Source: Acidobacteriota bacterium (GTDB lineage: Bacteria > Acidobacteriota > Terriglobia > Terriglobales > Acidobacteriaceae). Taken from it: a stretch of 64,000 nt of DNA. The stretch covers positions 41,166 through 105,165 of the forward strand of contig JAKAXU010000006.1 of NCBI GenBank assembly GCA_021816455.1, written 5' to 3'. The notes beneath the pieces were generated by a model. The model was not told where the DNA came from. It made no database searches and saw only the letters and a program-made list of their open reading frames with translations. Within the stretch, counting starts at the first letter, position 1. The number at the start of each line of letters is the position of its first letter. Below are positions 32,250 through 41,780 of the stretch, piece by piece. The position numbers and the translations under genes are program-made.

Positions 32250-33230
32250 TCATGCGACTGGATTTTCTGCCAGAAACGTATTGATTCGACCGTACTCCTC
32301 GCCGCTGAGACGGAAGCTGAGCGCGGGAGACATTCCCTTCACCTGTTCCGGGCTGCGTCCGCCCACAATCGCCGCCATCACTGCTGGATTGTGCAGCGTC
32401 CAGCCGACAGCCACCACACCCGGCTCCACACCGTGCGGCTTGCCAATCTCGCGCAGCAGTTCCACCAGTCGCAGGTTCCGGCTCAGCCGCGGCTCGTTGA
32501 ACTCGACCGCGCGTCGTCGCCAGTCGTCGGCAGGCATGTTGGCCACACGCTCAGCCGTCATGCGCCCCGTCAACAGCCCGCTCACCATCGGCGAGTAGTT
32601 GATGACGCCGATCCCCTGCTCATAACAGTACGGCAGGATCGACTCGCCCACTGCCGGACGCAGCATTGAGTATGGCGGCTGGAGGCTGGTGACCGGCGCA
32701 ATGGCCTGCGCGCGCTTCAACTGCTCCACGTTGAAGTTCGAGACGCCGATCCAGCGGATCTTGCCTGCCTTCTGCTGCCGGGCCAGCTCCGCCCAACCCT
32801 CTTCGATCTCCGTCTCTGGATTCGGCCAGTGAATCTGGTAGAGGTCGATCGACTCCACGCCCAGCCGCCGCAGCGACTGGTCCAGTTCCTCGGCCACACT
32901 TGCCGCCCTCAGCGACCGGTAAATCTTCCGTTCACTGTCCCAACGCATCGAGCATTTCGTGAAGATCAGCGGCTTTTCGTGTAGTCCCTTTACGGCGCGG
33001 CCCACAATCTCCTCCGAATGGCCCAGCCCATAGACGGCAGCCGTGTCGATCCAGTTGATCCCGATGTCCAGCGCGGCGTGAATCGCCGCAATTGAGGCTG
33101 AATCTTCCTGCGGTCCCCAGGCAAACTCCCAGTTCCCGCCGCCAATCGCCCAGGCGCCGAAGCCAATTGCCGTCAGCTCCAGATCTGAGTTTCCCAACCG
33201 TTTCCGTAAAAAAGCATCTTTTGTGTTCAT
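32250..33230 (-). CDS. aldo/keto reductase
   Basis: 326 residues. The AKR catalytic tetrad is visible: Asp in WIDTAAVYG, Tyr in the same block, Lys in IFTKCS and His in YQIHWPNP. It reduces carbonyls with NADPH; the substrate is unknown. The ATG at 33230 fits the usual family length. An in-frame ATG at 33299 overlaps the stop of the upstream M29 aminopeptidase (ATGA) and would add 23 residues without homology; it could still be the coupled start. It is the second gene of a pair with the aminopeptidase. Confidence 0.88.
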   Translation of the reverse strand: MNTKDAFLRKRLGNSDLELTAIGFGAWAIGGGNWEFAWGPQEDSASIAAIHAALDIGINWIDTAAVYGLGHSEEIVGRAVKGLHEKPLIFTKCSMRWDSERKIYRSLRAASVAEELDQSLRRLGVESIDLYQIHWPNPETEIEEGWAELARQQKAGKIRWIGVSNFNVEQLKRAQAIAPVTSLQPPYSMLRPAVGESILPYCYEQGIGVINYSPMVSGLLTGRMTAERVANMPADDWRRRAVEFNEPRLSRNLRLVELLREIGKPHGVEPGVVAVGWTLHNPAVMAAIVGGRSPEQVKGMSPALSFRLSGEEYGRINTFLAENPVA

Positions 33231-33295
33231 ACCAGCTTGGATGCAGTAGTCCGCGCGGCGTTGCGAAATCTGTGAGACTTTCCCACTTGGGGCTT

Positions 33296-34360
33296 TCATG
33301 CTTCGATCAGGAATCGACCTTCGCGCATGATCTGCTCAACTCCGGTATCGGATTCCACCCAGATATTGAATCCCAACCCGACTACATCGATGTGCGTTCC
33401 GGATCGCCACGGCGCGCCGGTGTGCTCTCCGTAGGGATTGCCAAAGGCGATGTGGATGCCCGGAAACTTTTCATCCTGAAGGATGTTGCCGATCACCCGC
33501 GCGACGCCGACATTCGTGCCAATGGCAAACTCGCCCACGCGATTCGAGTTTTCATCGGTCGACGTGTAAGCTTGAAAATCCGCCTCCAGCGCCTTGTTTT
33601 CGCTGGCGCAACTCACTATCCGGTTCCCGACGATCTCGATTGTCAGCGGCGTCGCCGCCAGCAGTCCATAGCGCGCGCACAGCCAGTCGCCCACCACGCC
33701 GTCCACCACAAAGCGCCCATTCACCTCGCCTGGGGTGGTGAAGCATTCCCCGCCGGGCAGATTTCCCCATTTGTCGCGGCTGATAATTCCACTGGTCTTC
33801 AGCCATCGGTACTCCGGATTCAGCTCGGCGGTGATCTCGGTGCCTGCTGCCGTTGTTGCGCGAATCCGCTTCGCCCGCGTGACCCGCTCCATCACCTGAC
33901 GCGAAAGCCGATCGACGAGCGCATAGTCGGCTCGCATGCCGTCGCACATAATCTCCGCCGTGATGTTAACCATGTGCGCGTGACGCATCCGTCGGCGGTT
34001 CACCACGTCGGTCATCTGCATGCGGCTCTTCAGCTCGTTCCTCTGCACCGTAACCGCGAAGATCGACACATCCGAGCTTTCCATATCTGCAAGCACCGTC
34101 TGCGGCATCTCAAGCAGCGGCCGCGGAGCCAGTTCTTCCAGCAGAAACGCGTCCCATCGGCAGCCCACGTCCTCCAACTCTGCCGCCAGAGCGGCAGCAA
34201 TCTCCTCCGTTGTCCGGTCGAAGATCAGCGTCACTTTCTCCCACGGCTCCACGCACAGGCAGGTGCGTACAGCCTGCCGCGCTCCGGAAGCAAAGGACTC
34301 GGCAAACTCCATCTGCTTCAGCCGCATCGTCCCTGCCAACGCATTTTCTCTCTCGTTCAT
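33296..34360 (-). CDS. M29-family metallo-aminopeptidase
   Basis: 354 residues. The M29 (AmpS/AmpT) metal-binding set is present: Glu in LPGGECFTTPGE, Glu in RVGEFAIGTN, His in GIHIAFGNPYGEHTG and His/Asp in SGTHIDVVG. These enzymes remove N-terminal residues from peptides in the cytoplasm using two metal ions. The ATG at 34360 is preferred to one 21 bases upstream because AGGA lies 6 bases before it. Confidence 0.88.
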   Translation of the reverse strand: MNERENALAGTMRLKQMEFAESFASGARQAVRTCLCVEPWEKVTLIFDRTTEEIAAALAAELEDVGCRWDAFLLEELAPRPLLEMPQTVLADMESSDVSIFAVTVQRNELKSRMQMTDVVNRRRMRHAHMVNITAEIMCDGMRADYALVDRLSRQVMERVTRAKRIRATTAAGTEITAELNPEYRWLKTSGIISRDKWGNLPGGECFTTPGEVNGRFVVDGVVGDWLCARYGLLAATPLTIEIVGNRIVSCASENKALEADFQAYTSTDENSNRVGEFAIGTNVGVARVIGNILQDEKFPGIHIAFGNPYGEHTGAPWRSGTHIDVVGLGFNIWVESDTGVEQIMREGRFLIEA

Positions 34361-34518
34361 CCGTCGTCCTGCCATCTCCACAAAAATACTTCCCTGATGT
34401 TAACCGTCCCTTCACGAAAAGCGAAGCAGCACCGCAGCGGCTTTCGCGCTACAATGCGACTGATCTTCCAACTCATGTGATCGTCGCGCTGTGAGTCGCG
34501 CCTTCGAGGAGACCGCAA

Positions 34519-35289
34519 ATGACCGAATCAGACGAATTACCCGGTAGCGCATCCAGTCCCGAACCCAGCCCTGAACTCTCACAGCTTGCCCGTGTCAGCG
34601 GAATCTTCCACCGCCCCACACGCGTCTTCGAATCGGTCGCGCGCCGTCCCTCATGGTGGTTGCCTTTTCTGCTTACGGTCGCCGTGCTCTACCTGTTTTA
34701 CTTTGGGGTCTCGACCAAGGTCGGCTGGCACCAGGTCTACGAAAACAATCTTCGCCTGGCGCCGAAGCAGGCTCAGCAGCTCGAACGTCTCACGCCGGAG
34801 CAGCGGGCCAATCAGGAAAAGATCGCCGTCAGCTTCACCCAGGGCGCATGGCTGGGCATGCCGCTTCTCACCCTGCTCTTTGCCGCAATTGAAGCCGCCG
34901 TTCTGCTGGGCACCATCAACTTTGTCTTCGGCGGCCGCGCTAGTTTCTGGCAGGTCTATGCCGTCACCTGGTACGCGGGTCTGCCCGGTCTGCTCAAGTT
35001 TCTGCTGGCTCTGCTCGCGCTGATGGTCGGGCTGGACCCGGAGAGCTTTCAGATCAACAATCCCTCCGGCACCAATCTTGGCTACTACCTCAGCCCCACG
35101 GATACACCCAAGGCGTTTTACACTCTTGCCACGCAGGTCGATGCGATCATGCTCTGGACGCTGGTTCTGATGGGCATCGGCCTCTCCATCGTGGCCCGGA
35201 CCAAACGCAGCAGTGGTATGTTTGCCGTCTTCGGCTGGTGGATCGTCATGGTGCTGATCGGCGTCGCGACAGCAGCGGCATTCTCCTGA
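34519..35289 (+). CDS. YIP1-family membrane protein
   Basis: 256 residues with five or so membrane segments after a 40-residue Pro/Ser-rich lead. The family block FHRPTRVFESVARRPSWWLPFLL (split at RR) and SFWQVYAVTWYAGLPGLL are characteristic of bacterial YIP1 proteins, whose role is unknown. GAGGAG sits 9 bases before the ATG. Confidence 0.8.
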   Translation: MTESDELPGSASSPEPSPELSQLARVSGIFHRPTRVFESVARRPSWWLPFLLTVAVLYLFYFGVSTKVGWHQVYENNLRLAPKQAQQLERLTPEQRANQEKIAVSFTQGAWLGMPLLTLLFAAIEAAVLLGTINFVFGGRASFWQVYAVTWYAGLPGLLKFLLALLALMVGLDPESFQINNPSGTNLGYYLSPTDTPKAFYTLATQVDAIMLWTLVLMGIGLSIVARTKRSSGMFAVFGWWIVMVLIGVATAAAFS

Positions 35290-35317
35290 GCCGGACAAAC
35301 TTCGCGCTCACTATATA

Positions 35318-35420
35318 TTTTGGGGTTGTCATTTCCGCAGAGAATCCGCTTTTGAAGCTGCTTTTACTGTTGTTTTTGTTGTTGATTTTTTTGGGTTGTC
35401 ATTCCCGCATGGAATCTGCT
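35318..35420. repeat. two imperfect copies of a TTGTCATTCCCGCA-type intergenic repeat
   Basis: Copy one (35318-35350) reads TTTGGGGTTGTCATTTCCGC then AGAGAATCCGCT; copy two (about 35388-35421) reads TTGGGTTGTCATTCCCGC then ATGGAATCTGCT. They share a GGGTTGTCATT core and a GAATC(C/T)GCT end, about 70 bp apart. Similar TGTCATTCC...GAATCTGC repeats are common between genes in this kind of genome. Confidence 0.6.
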
Positions 35421-35496
35421 TCTTCTTTTGCTCTCGTTCTTGCTTTTCGCCGTCATTCTCGACAATTTCGGGTGCCCGGCCCTTGACGCGTCTTGT

Positions 35497-35525
35497 GCTG
35501 CATGGGTGGGTACCACCCATGCAGC
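35497..35525. repeat. perfect 13-bp inverted repeat
   Basis: GCTGCATGGGTGG (35497-35509), loop GTA, then the exact complement (35513-35525). No T run follows on either side, so it is not an ordinary terminator. It may be a REP-type element or a YIP1 transcript end. Confidence 0.7.
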
Positions 35526-35569
35526 CACCCCCACGACCAAAGAAAAGCGCAACCACACCCTCCCCAAGC

Positions 35570-35602
35570 AAAAAACAAGGGCCGGACGCTGATCCGGCCC
35601 TT
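35570..35602 (-). terminator. Rho-independent terminator of fabF
   Basis: AAGGGCCGGA (35577-35586) and its complement (35593-35602) with a 6-base loop. On the minus strand the stem is followed by GTTTTTT, which fits termination of the acpP-fabF transcript 43 bp after its stop. Confidence 0.85.
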
Positions 35603-35645
35603 CTCGTCGTTCGATTCTACCCGGCTGTTTCGCCTGCCGGCGCCT

Positions 35646-36893
35646 TCACTCGGTCCAGCGCCGCATCACCAGTGAGGCGTTGATTCCGCCGAAACCGAAG
35701 GAATTCGACAGCGCAACGTCCACCGTTGCGTCTACTGCATGGTTCGCCACGTAATCGAGCACGCAGTCGTCACCTGGTGTCCCCAGGTTGATCGTCGGCG
35801 GCAGCTTCTGTTTCACCAGAGCCATCGCCGTAATTCCTGCTTCCAGGCCGCCGGCCGCGCCCAGCAGATGTCCGGTCATCGACTTTGTGCTACTCACCTT
35901 CAGCCGGCGGCTAGTCGCATGCTCGCCAAAGATCAACTCGATTGCCCGCGACTCATTTCCGTCACCGGCAGGGGTCGAGGTCGCATGCGCATTCACATAC
36001 CCTACCTCGTGCGGTGCAATTCCAGCGTCTCTCAGCGCCGCGCGCATGCTGCGCTGCGCACCGGCTCCTTCCGGCGCAATTCCCGTCATGTGATAGGCAT
36101 CCGCGCTCATTCCGTAGCCAAGAATTTCACCCAGAATTTTTGCTCCGCGCGCCTTGGCAAACTCCAGCTCTTCCAGGATCAGAATGCCCGCGCCTTCGCC
36201 CAACACAAAGCCGTCGCGATCTTTGTCAAACGGCCGACTGGCAGCCTTTGGATCGTCATTGCGCGTGGACAACGCACGCATCGCGGCGAATCCGCCCACC
36301 GAAAGCGGCGTCACCGCAGCCTCCGACCCTCCGGCAATCATCACATCCGCCTCGCCGTGCTGGATCATATGAAACGAATCGCCGATCGAGTTGGCCGAGG
36401 TCGCGCAGGCGGTCGCAGTCGCCGAGATCGGTCCTTTTGCGTTGTAGCGAATGCTTACATGTCCGGCAGCCATATTCACGATCGCTGCGGGAATGAAGAA
36501 GGGCGAAATCTTTCGCGGTCCGCCTGCCAGCAGGCTCGCATGCTCGCGCTCGATGACCTCGAATCCGCCGATTCCGGAGCCGATGAATACACCCACCCGC
36601 TCTTCGATCTCCGGCGTCACCACCAAGCCCGACTGCTGCACAGCTTCCTCGGTCGCTGCAATCGCCAGATGGATAAACCGTCCCATCTTACGCGCTTCCT
36701 TCTTGTCCACGAAGGCCAGCGGATCGAAGTTCTTCACTTCGGCAGCAAAGGTCACCGGATACGCGCTTGCATCGAAGCCGGTAATAGCCCCGACGCCACT
36801 TGTTCCAGCCACAAGCTGATCCCACACCTCGTCCGTCGTGTTGCCGACGCCGCAGATGAGTCCCACTCCGGTGATGACGACGCGTCGCTTCAC
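35646..36893 (-). CDS. fabF: beta-ketoacyl-ACP synthase II
   Basis: 415 residues. It elongates acyl-ACP with malonyl-ACP in fatty acid synthesis. The Cys-His-His triad is present: Cys in TACATSANSIGD, His in NAHATSTPAGD and His in STKSMTGHLLGAAGG. The N terminus RRVVITGVGLICGVGN is typical. Three bases separate it from acpP, the classical acpP-fabF pair. Confidence 0.95.
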   Translation of the reverse strand: MKRRVVITGVGLICGVGNTTDEVWDQLVAGTSGVGAITGFDASAYPVTFAAEVKNFDPLAFVDKKEARKMGRFIHLAIAATEEAVQQSGLVVTPEIEERVGVFIGSGIGGFEVIEREHASLLAGGPRKISPFFIPAAIVNMAAGHVSIRYNAKGPISATATACATSANSIGDSFHMIQHGEADVMIAGGSEAAVTPLSVGGFAAMRALSTRNDDPKAASRPFDKDRDGFVLGEGAGILILEELEFAKARGAKILGEILGYGMSADAYHMTGIAPEGAGAQRSMRAALRDAGIAPHEVGYVNAHATSTPAGDGNESRAIELIFGEHATSRRLKVSSTKSMTGHLLGAAGGLEAGITAMALVKQKLPPTINLGTPGDDCVLDYVANHAVDATVDVALSNSFGFGGINASLVMRRWTE

Positions 36894-36896
36894 TCG

Positions 36897-37139
36897 CTAC
36901 TTGCCTGCCTTCGCATTCTTCTCGATATAGTCGATCGCGTCCTTGACGGTCTTGATCTTCTCGGCGTCCTCGTCTGGAATCTCCAGATCAAACGCCTCTT
37001 CAAACTGCATCACCAGCTCGACCACGTCCAGAGAATCCGCACCCAGATCCTCCTGGAAGCTCGCGCGCGGCGTCACTTCCGCTTCATCCACCTGGAGTTG
37101 TTCCACAATAATCTGCTTCACTTTTTCTTCCACTGCCAT
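36897..37139 (-). CDS. acpP: acyl carrier protein
   Basis: 80 residues, the standard length. The phosphopantetheine attachment Ser is in [13 protein letters not shown]. The ATG at 37139 has AAGGAG 8 bases upstream. It carries acyl chains for fatty acid, lipid A and possibly biotin or lipoate synthesis. Confidence 0.97.
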   Translation of the reverse strand: MAVEEKVKQIIVEQLQVDEAEVTPRASFQEDLGADSLDVVELVMQFEEAFDLEIPDEDAEKIKTVKDAIDYIEKNAKAGK

Positions 37140-37546
37140 TTGGCTTCTCCTTGTTTCTGATCCTGCTCTGAATTCCGACTCTGTCCTGAGTTTCCGAACC
37201 TGCACAAATTCTGCCGGGTTTTCACTTCCCGTCCGTCACTATCATTTTCGCTTGCATTGCGCCTTCACAGACTCGAATCGCAGCCTACCATAATCGGCCT
37301 GCGACGCGCGGGGTCTTGCGTGAAAATTCAGGCCTTTGCCACACGGAACCGTCTTCGAGTCTATCGGTCCTCCCGCCGCCCTGTAAAGCGCGCCTATAGC
37401 TTGTGCGGCAACCTTTCCGCATGGTTTTCCAAGCTTCGTCGCTCTGCACATCGCCGTTCTGCACGCGCGGTAGCGGCGCGGCGCGGATAGAATAAGACTG
37501 TCGGCGTTGCACGTCCGGATTTCGTCCCACGGCGCCGGAGGCCTCC
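37140..37546. other. 407-bp divergent intergenic region between acpP and rmuC
   Basis: No gene, RNA or strong hairpin is seen. It should contain the acpP-fabF promoter and the rmuC promoter. The genes that often precede acpP (rpmF, plsX, fabD, fabG) are absent here. Confidence 0.5.
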
Positions 37547-39037
37547 ATGCTCACTCTCATTGTCGGCATCGCCTGTTCGTTGCTGGCCTTGCTGATCGGC
37601 TTCTCGCTCGGCCTGCGCTCGCGCCGCGCCACAGACGCAGCCGTCGACACCGCCTCCAAGACTGCAACAGATGCCGAGCTTGCCCGCCTCAGCACCGCAC
37701 TCGGCTCTGCGCTGGCGGAAAAATCCGCTGCCGAAATCCGTGGCGCCGCCGCCGCCACGCTGCTCGAAGAACGCACCCGCTCGCTGGAATCTCTCTCCGC
37801 CGAGCGCGAGCGCCTGAACGCCACGCTGATTGCCGCACAGGCTGAACGATCCGCCACAGAGGCGCAGCAGGCCGCCGAGATCGCCCGTCTTCGCCAGGCG
37901 CTTGACTCCGAGCGCGCCAAAACAGCCGAAAATCTCGCCTTGCTCCAGCAGGCTCAGCAGTCGCTCACCGCGCAGTTCGAGTCTCTGGCCGGAAAAGTCC
38001 TCGATGCCCGAGCGAAATCCTACTCAGAATCCAGTCGCAAGGAGCTTGCCGACCTGCTTCAGCCGCTGCGCGAACAGCTGACCGGCTTCCGCGAAAAGGT
38101 GGAGCAGTCGCAGCTTCACTCCGCGCAAAGCGTCGCCGGCCTGCGCGAACTCATCGGCTCGCTCACCGGCATGAACCAGCAGCTAGCCACCGAGGCCCAC
38201 GCTCTCAGTGAAGCGCTGCGCGGTTCGGCCAAGGCGCAAGGCGACTGGGGAGAGTTCATCCTTCTCGATCTGCTGGAAAAAGCCGGCCTTCGCCAGGGCC
38301 ATCAGTTCACTTTTCAGCAGAGCTTCGCCGCCGCTGAAAGCCCAGATGGCAAGGCCTCGCGCACCGACGTGATCCTCCACCTGCCTGGCGGACGCCATCT
38401 CGTCATCGACTCCAAAGTCTCCCTCGTCGCCTGGACCGACTACTCGAACACCGCCAACGATGCCGCGCGCGACTCTGCTCGGAAGGCGCATCTGGCCAGC
38501 GTCCGCACCCACGTCAAGGGTCTCGCAGAAAAGAAATACCATGACCTGTCCGGGCTTGCCTCGCCCGACTTCGTCGTTCTTTTCATTCCCATCGAGCCGG
38601 CCGCGCTGCTGGCCCTGCAATCCGATCCCGATCTCTGGCAGGATGCCTATCGCTCCAATATCCTCATCGCAGGCCCCACCACGCTGCTCTTTGTCATCCG
38701 CATTGTGGATAACCTCTGGCAGCAGGAGCAACAGGCGCGCAACGTCCGCGAGATCGCCGACCGCGGTGCCCGGCTCTACGAAAAATTTGTTGGCTTTGTC
38801 GATGATATGCAGAAACTCGGCGAACGCCTGGCGCAGGCCCGCGCCAGCTTTGACGCGGCCTTTGGCAAGCTCAGCACCGGATCCGGCAATCTGCTCGGAC
38901 AGGTGGAAAAGCTCCAGCAACTCGGCGTCAAACCCTCCAGACGCCTCCCGGCGCAGCTCGTCGCGCACGCACTGGAGTCCGAAAACACATCTCTACTGGC
39001 TCTTGCCGCCAGCGATGACAGCCCACCTTCTTCCTGA
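37547..39037 (+). CDS. rmuC: DNA recombination protein RmuC
   Basis: 496 residues. An N-terminal membrane segment (TLIVGIACSLLALLIGFSLG) is followed by a long coiled coil (residues 40-210, Ala/Glu/Arg-rich) and the RmuC nuclease-like core: GDWGEFILLDLLEKAGL, RTDVILHLPGGRHLVIDSKVSL (split), VVLFIPIEPA, ILIAGPTTLLF. RmuC limits recombination at inverted repeats. GGAGG lies 5 bases before the ATG. Confidence 0.92.
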   Translation: MLTLIVGIACSLLALLIGFSLGLRSRRATDAAVDTASKTATDAELARLSTALGSALAEKSAAEIRGAAAATLLEERTRSLESLSAERERLNATLIAAQAERSATEAQQAAEIARLRQALDSERAKTAENLALLQQAQQSLTAQFESLAGKVLDARAKSYSESSRKELADLLQPLREQLTGFREKVEQSQLHSAQSVAGLRELIGSLTGMNQQLATEAHALSEALRGSAKAQGDWGEFILLDLLEKAGLRQGHQFTFQQSFAAAESPDGKASRTDVILHLPGGRHLVIDSKVSLVAWTDYSNTANDAARDSARKAHLASVRTHVKGLAEKKYHDLSGLASPDFVVLFIPIEPAALLALQSDPDLWQDAYRSNILIAGPTTLLFVIRIVDNLWQQEQQARNVREIADRGARLYEKFVGFVDDMQKLGERLAQARASFDAAFGKLSTGSGNLLGQVEKLQQLGVKPSRRLPAQLVAHALESENTSLLALAASDDSPPSS

Positions 39038-39127
39038 AGCTCCTGCCCACCATATCCGCTGCGCGGCTCTCGTGCAGCACACCATCTCCGTTTGCGACTT
39101 CGGGCCACTGGCGGTCATCACATAGAT

Positions 39128-40288
39128 ATGACCAAATCGATCTCCTCGCCTAACTCTTCCTCCAATGCACCCCTGTTTAACCCGCTCCGCCTCGGCGACC
39201 TCACGCTTGCCCATCGCGTTGTCCTGGCACCGCTCACACGCATGCGCTCCACACAGCCGGGCGACATTCCGAACGCGCTCAATGCCACTTACTACGCTCA
39301 ACGCGCTACCCCCGGCGGCTTGCTCATCAGCGAAGCCACGCAAATCTCCCTCGAAGGCAAAGGCTATCCCGTCACGCCCGGCATCTACTCCGAAGAGCAG
39401 ATTGCTGGCTGGCGCATTGTTACCGACGCCGTCCATGCCAAAGGCGGATATCTCTTCGCACAGTTGTGGCACGTCGGGCGTATCAGCCACAGCTCGCTTC
39501 ATCCACAGCAGGGACTGCCTGTCTCCGCCTCAGCCATTGCTCCCGCTGACGGCAAAGCCCTCACCGCCGCTTTTCAGCAGGTTGAATTTGAGACGCCTCG
39601 CGCTCTTGCACTCGAAGAACTGCCGCGCATCGTCGCTGACTACGTTCACGCCGCACGCTGCGCTCAGGCGGCTGGCTTCGACGGCGTCGAGATTCACTCG
39701 GCCAACGGCTATCTCCCCGACCAGTTTCTCGAAGACGGTGTCAACCACCGCACCGACGTCTACGGTGGCGCTATCGAAAACCGCGCTCGCCTCCTGCTTG
39801 AGGTCGTCGATGCCGTCGTCTCTGTGTGGGGTCCTGGCCGCGTCGGTGTTCGTCTCTCACCCTGGGGCAAGTTCAACTCCATGAACGACTCCAACCCGCT
39901 TGCGCTCTTCACCTACGTTTTGCAGCAGCTCTCGGCTCGCTCCATCGCCTACGCTCATCTCGTCGAGCCGCGCGCCAACGGTGGCGCCGACGGCGCTCTC
40001 GACGCCTCCGCGCCCGATGCCGCGGCCAGCTTCCGCAAAGCCTTCCCCAGCGCGCTCATCTCTGCCGGAGGCTATCTGGGAGACACGGCCAGTAAGGCCA
40101 TCGCCTCCGGCCACGCAGACGCCATTGCATTCGGGCGCTGGTTTATCTCCAATCCCGATCTGCCGCGCCGACTCCAGCTTGGTGTAGAACTGAACCCCTA
40201 CGACCGTTCGACCTTCTACGGCGGAACGGAAAAAGGCTATACCGACTACCCTGCACTCGACGAAATCCTCTCCCCTACATTGGCTTGA
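39128..40288 (+). CDS. old yellow enzyme family NADH:flavin oxidoreductase / alkene reductase
   Basis: 386 residues, an FMN TIM barrel. It has LFNPLRLGDLTLAHRVVLAPLTRMRS at the N terminus (split), QLWHVGRISH, AGFDGVEIHSANGYLPDQFL and HADAIAFGRWFISNPDLP, as in NemA-type ene-reductases. It reduces activated C=C bonds or nitro esters with NAD(P)H. The ATG at 39128 starts the homology. Confidence 0.9.
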   Translation: MTKSISSPNSSSNAPLFNPLRLGDLTLAHRVVLAPLTRMRSTQPGDIPNALNATYYAQRATPGGLLISEATQISLEGKGYPVTPGIYSEEQIAGWRIVTDAVHAKGGYLFAQLWHVGRISHSSLHPQQGLPVSASAIAPADGKALTAAFQQVEFETPRALALEELPRIVADYVHAARCAQAAGFDGVEIHSANGYLPDQFLEDGVNHRTDVYGGAIENRARLLLEVVDAVVSVWGPGRVGVRLSPWGKFNSMNDSNPLALFTYVLQQLSARSIAYAHLVEPRANGGADGALDASAPDAAASFRKAFPSALISAGGYLGDTASKAIASGHADAIAFGRWFISNPDLPRRLQLGVELNPYDRSTFYGGTEKGYTDYPALDEILSPTLA

Positions 40289-40299
40289 AATGCTGGCTC

Positions 40300-40338
40300 C
40301 GGCAGTGGGTCCGGACGTCTTCTCCGGACCCACTGCCG
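40300..40338. terminator. 16-bp perfect hairpin between convergent genes
   Basis: CGGCAGTGGGTCCGGA (40300-40315), 7-base loop, then the exact complement (40323-40338). It begins 12 bp after the ene-reductase stop. No T run follows, so it may be a Rho-assisted or bidirectional terminator, or a mobile palindrome. Confidence 0.55.
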
Positions 40339-40514
40339 CCGGACGGAACCAATCCGGCTCGAACCGACAAAACTCGTCCACAGAAGAATCAACCTGCGCT
40401 GCATCTTCCGCCGCGCAAACCACTCAGGCCCGAATGGGAGAGTAAAAATCTCCAGGTCGAGGTCTACTCCGGCGCTGAAAAAGTGCAGTTCTTCCTCAGA
40501 GGCAGAAATTCTGC

Positions 40515-41750
40515 TCAGTAGGTGGGTACTTTGGGGTCGATCTCGACGGACCAGGCGTGAATTCCGCCAGCCAGGTTGCTGACACGTTCGAAGCCCGCCT
40601 GTCGCAGCATCTCCGCCGCGCGCTGGCTGCGCATGCCGCTGTGGCAGTGCACGATAATCTCCTGCCCAGGATGCAGCTCGTGCAGGCGAGCGGGCAATTG
40701 GTTCAACGGGATGAGATGCCCGCCGATGTTGGCTACGGCGTGCTCCCATGGCTCGCGCACATCGAGCAGCAGATGCGGTTCCTGGGCTTCGTGGCGGCGC
40801 TTCAATTCATGCACGGTGATCTGAGGAATTCCGTTCTTCAAATTTGTCTCCCTGCGGTTTGGTTCGTCTTGCTTTGAGTCGGACTGCTGGCGCTCATCAA
40901 ACTGCTGGCTCCGGCCACATAGCTCGGGGTATTCGATCAGCTCGCGGATGGCCGGAGAATCACCGCAGACCGGACACTCCGGGTTGCGGCGGATGGTGAG
41001 CGTGTGAAAACGCATGGCAAGCGCGTCGGCAATCAGGAGCCTGCCCGTCAACGTCCCGTCCAATCCGAGAATCACCTTGATCGCCTCGGTAGCCTGGATC
41101 GTTCCGATCAGTCCGGGCAGCACGCCCAGCACGCCGCCCTCGGCGCAATCGGGAATCATGCCCGGTGGAGGCGGCTCCGGATAGAGGCAGCGGTAGCACG
41201 GCCCGCCGCCGTGGGCAAAGACACTCGCCTGGCCCTCGAAACGGAAGATGCTTCCGTAGACGTTGGGTCGGCCCGCGAGTACGCAGGCGTCGTTGACGAG
41301 GTAGCGTGTGGCAAAGTTGTCGGTTCCGTCGACGATCACGTCGTAGCTTCCGATCAGCTCGAGAGCGTTGGCGGCGCGCAGCATCGTCGCATGGGCCTCG
41401 ATCCGGAGCGCCGGGTTCAGCGCCAGCAGCTTGCGGGAGGCTGAATCAATCTTGCTCGCGCCCACGTCCGGAGTCGCGTGCAGCACCTGGCGCTGGAGAT
41501 TCGTCAGCTCGACCCGGTCACCGTCTATCAGTCCCAGCGTGCCCACGCCCGCAGCCGCCAGATAAAGCGCCACCGGCGAGCCAAGCCCGCCCAGACCGAC
41601 GCACAGCACGCGCGCGGCCTTCAATCTTCGCTGGCCGGTTTCCCCCACTTCGGGCAGGATGAGATGACGGGCGAAGCGCTGCTGTTCCTCGATCGTAAGA
41701 TCAGGCAACTGCGACTCGCGTCGGGGTTCGGATTGGAGCGCCTGCAGCAT
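40515..41750 (-). CDS. MoeB/ThiF-type adenylyltransferase with C-terminal rhodanese domain
   Basis: 411 residues. The E1-like domain (20-270) has the ATP site GLGGLGSPVALYLAAAGVG, IDGDRVELTNLQRQ and two zinc Cys pairs, CYRC and CPVC. The rhodanese domain (300-411) has active Cys in VHCHSGMRSQRAAEML. Such MoeZ/CysO-system proteins adenylate and thiocarboxylate a ubiquitin-like sulfur carrier. A linker of about 40 residues is Gln/Asp/Arg-rich. The JAMM protease gene is 30 bp upstream; the two look co-transcribed. No carrier gene is in the window. Confidence 0.92.
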   Translation of the reverse strand: MLQALQSEPRRESQLPDLTIEEQQRFARHLILPEVGETGQRRLKAARVLCVGLGGLGSPVALYLAAAGVGTLGLIDGDRVELTNLQRQVLHATPDVGASKIDSASRKLLALNPALRIEAHATMLRAANALELIGSYDVIVDGTDNFATRYLVNDACVLAGRPNVYGSIFRFEGQASVFAHGGGPCYRCLYPEPPPPGMIPDCAEGGVLGVLPGLIGTIQATEAIKVILGLDGTLTGRLLIADALAMRFHTLTIRRNPECPVCGDSPAIRELIEYPELCGRSQQFDERQQSDSKQDEPNRRETNLKNGIPQITVHELKRRHEAQEPHLLLDVREPWEHAVANIGGHLIPLNQLPARLHELHPGQEIIVHCHSGMRSQRAAEMLRQAGFERVSNLAGGIHAWSVEIDPKVPTY

Positions 41751-41780
41751 CGCTTCTGGCTTGATTGTAAGAGCATCGCG

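Larger units (their letters stand above)
35290..35645. other. 356-bp intergenic region rich in repeats and hairpins
   Basis: No gene is supported. It holds two copies of an imperfect intergenic repeat (35318-35420), a 13-bp perfect palindrome (35497-35525) and the fabF terminator (35570-35602). Confidence 0.6.
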
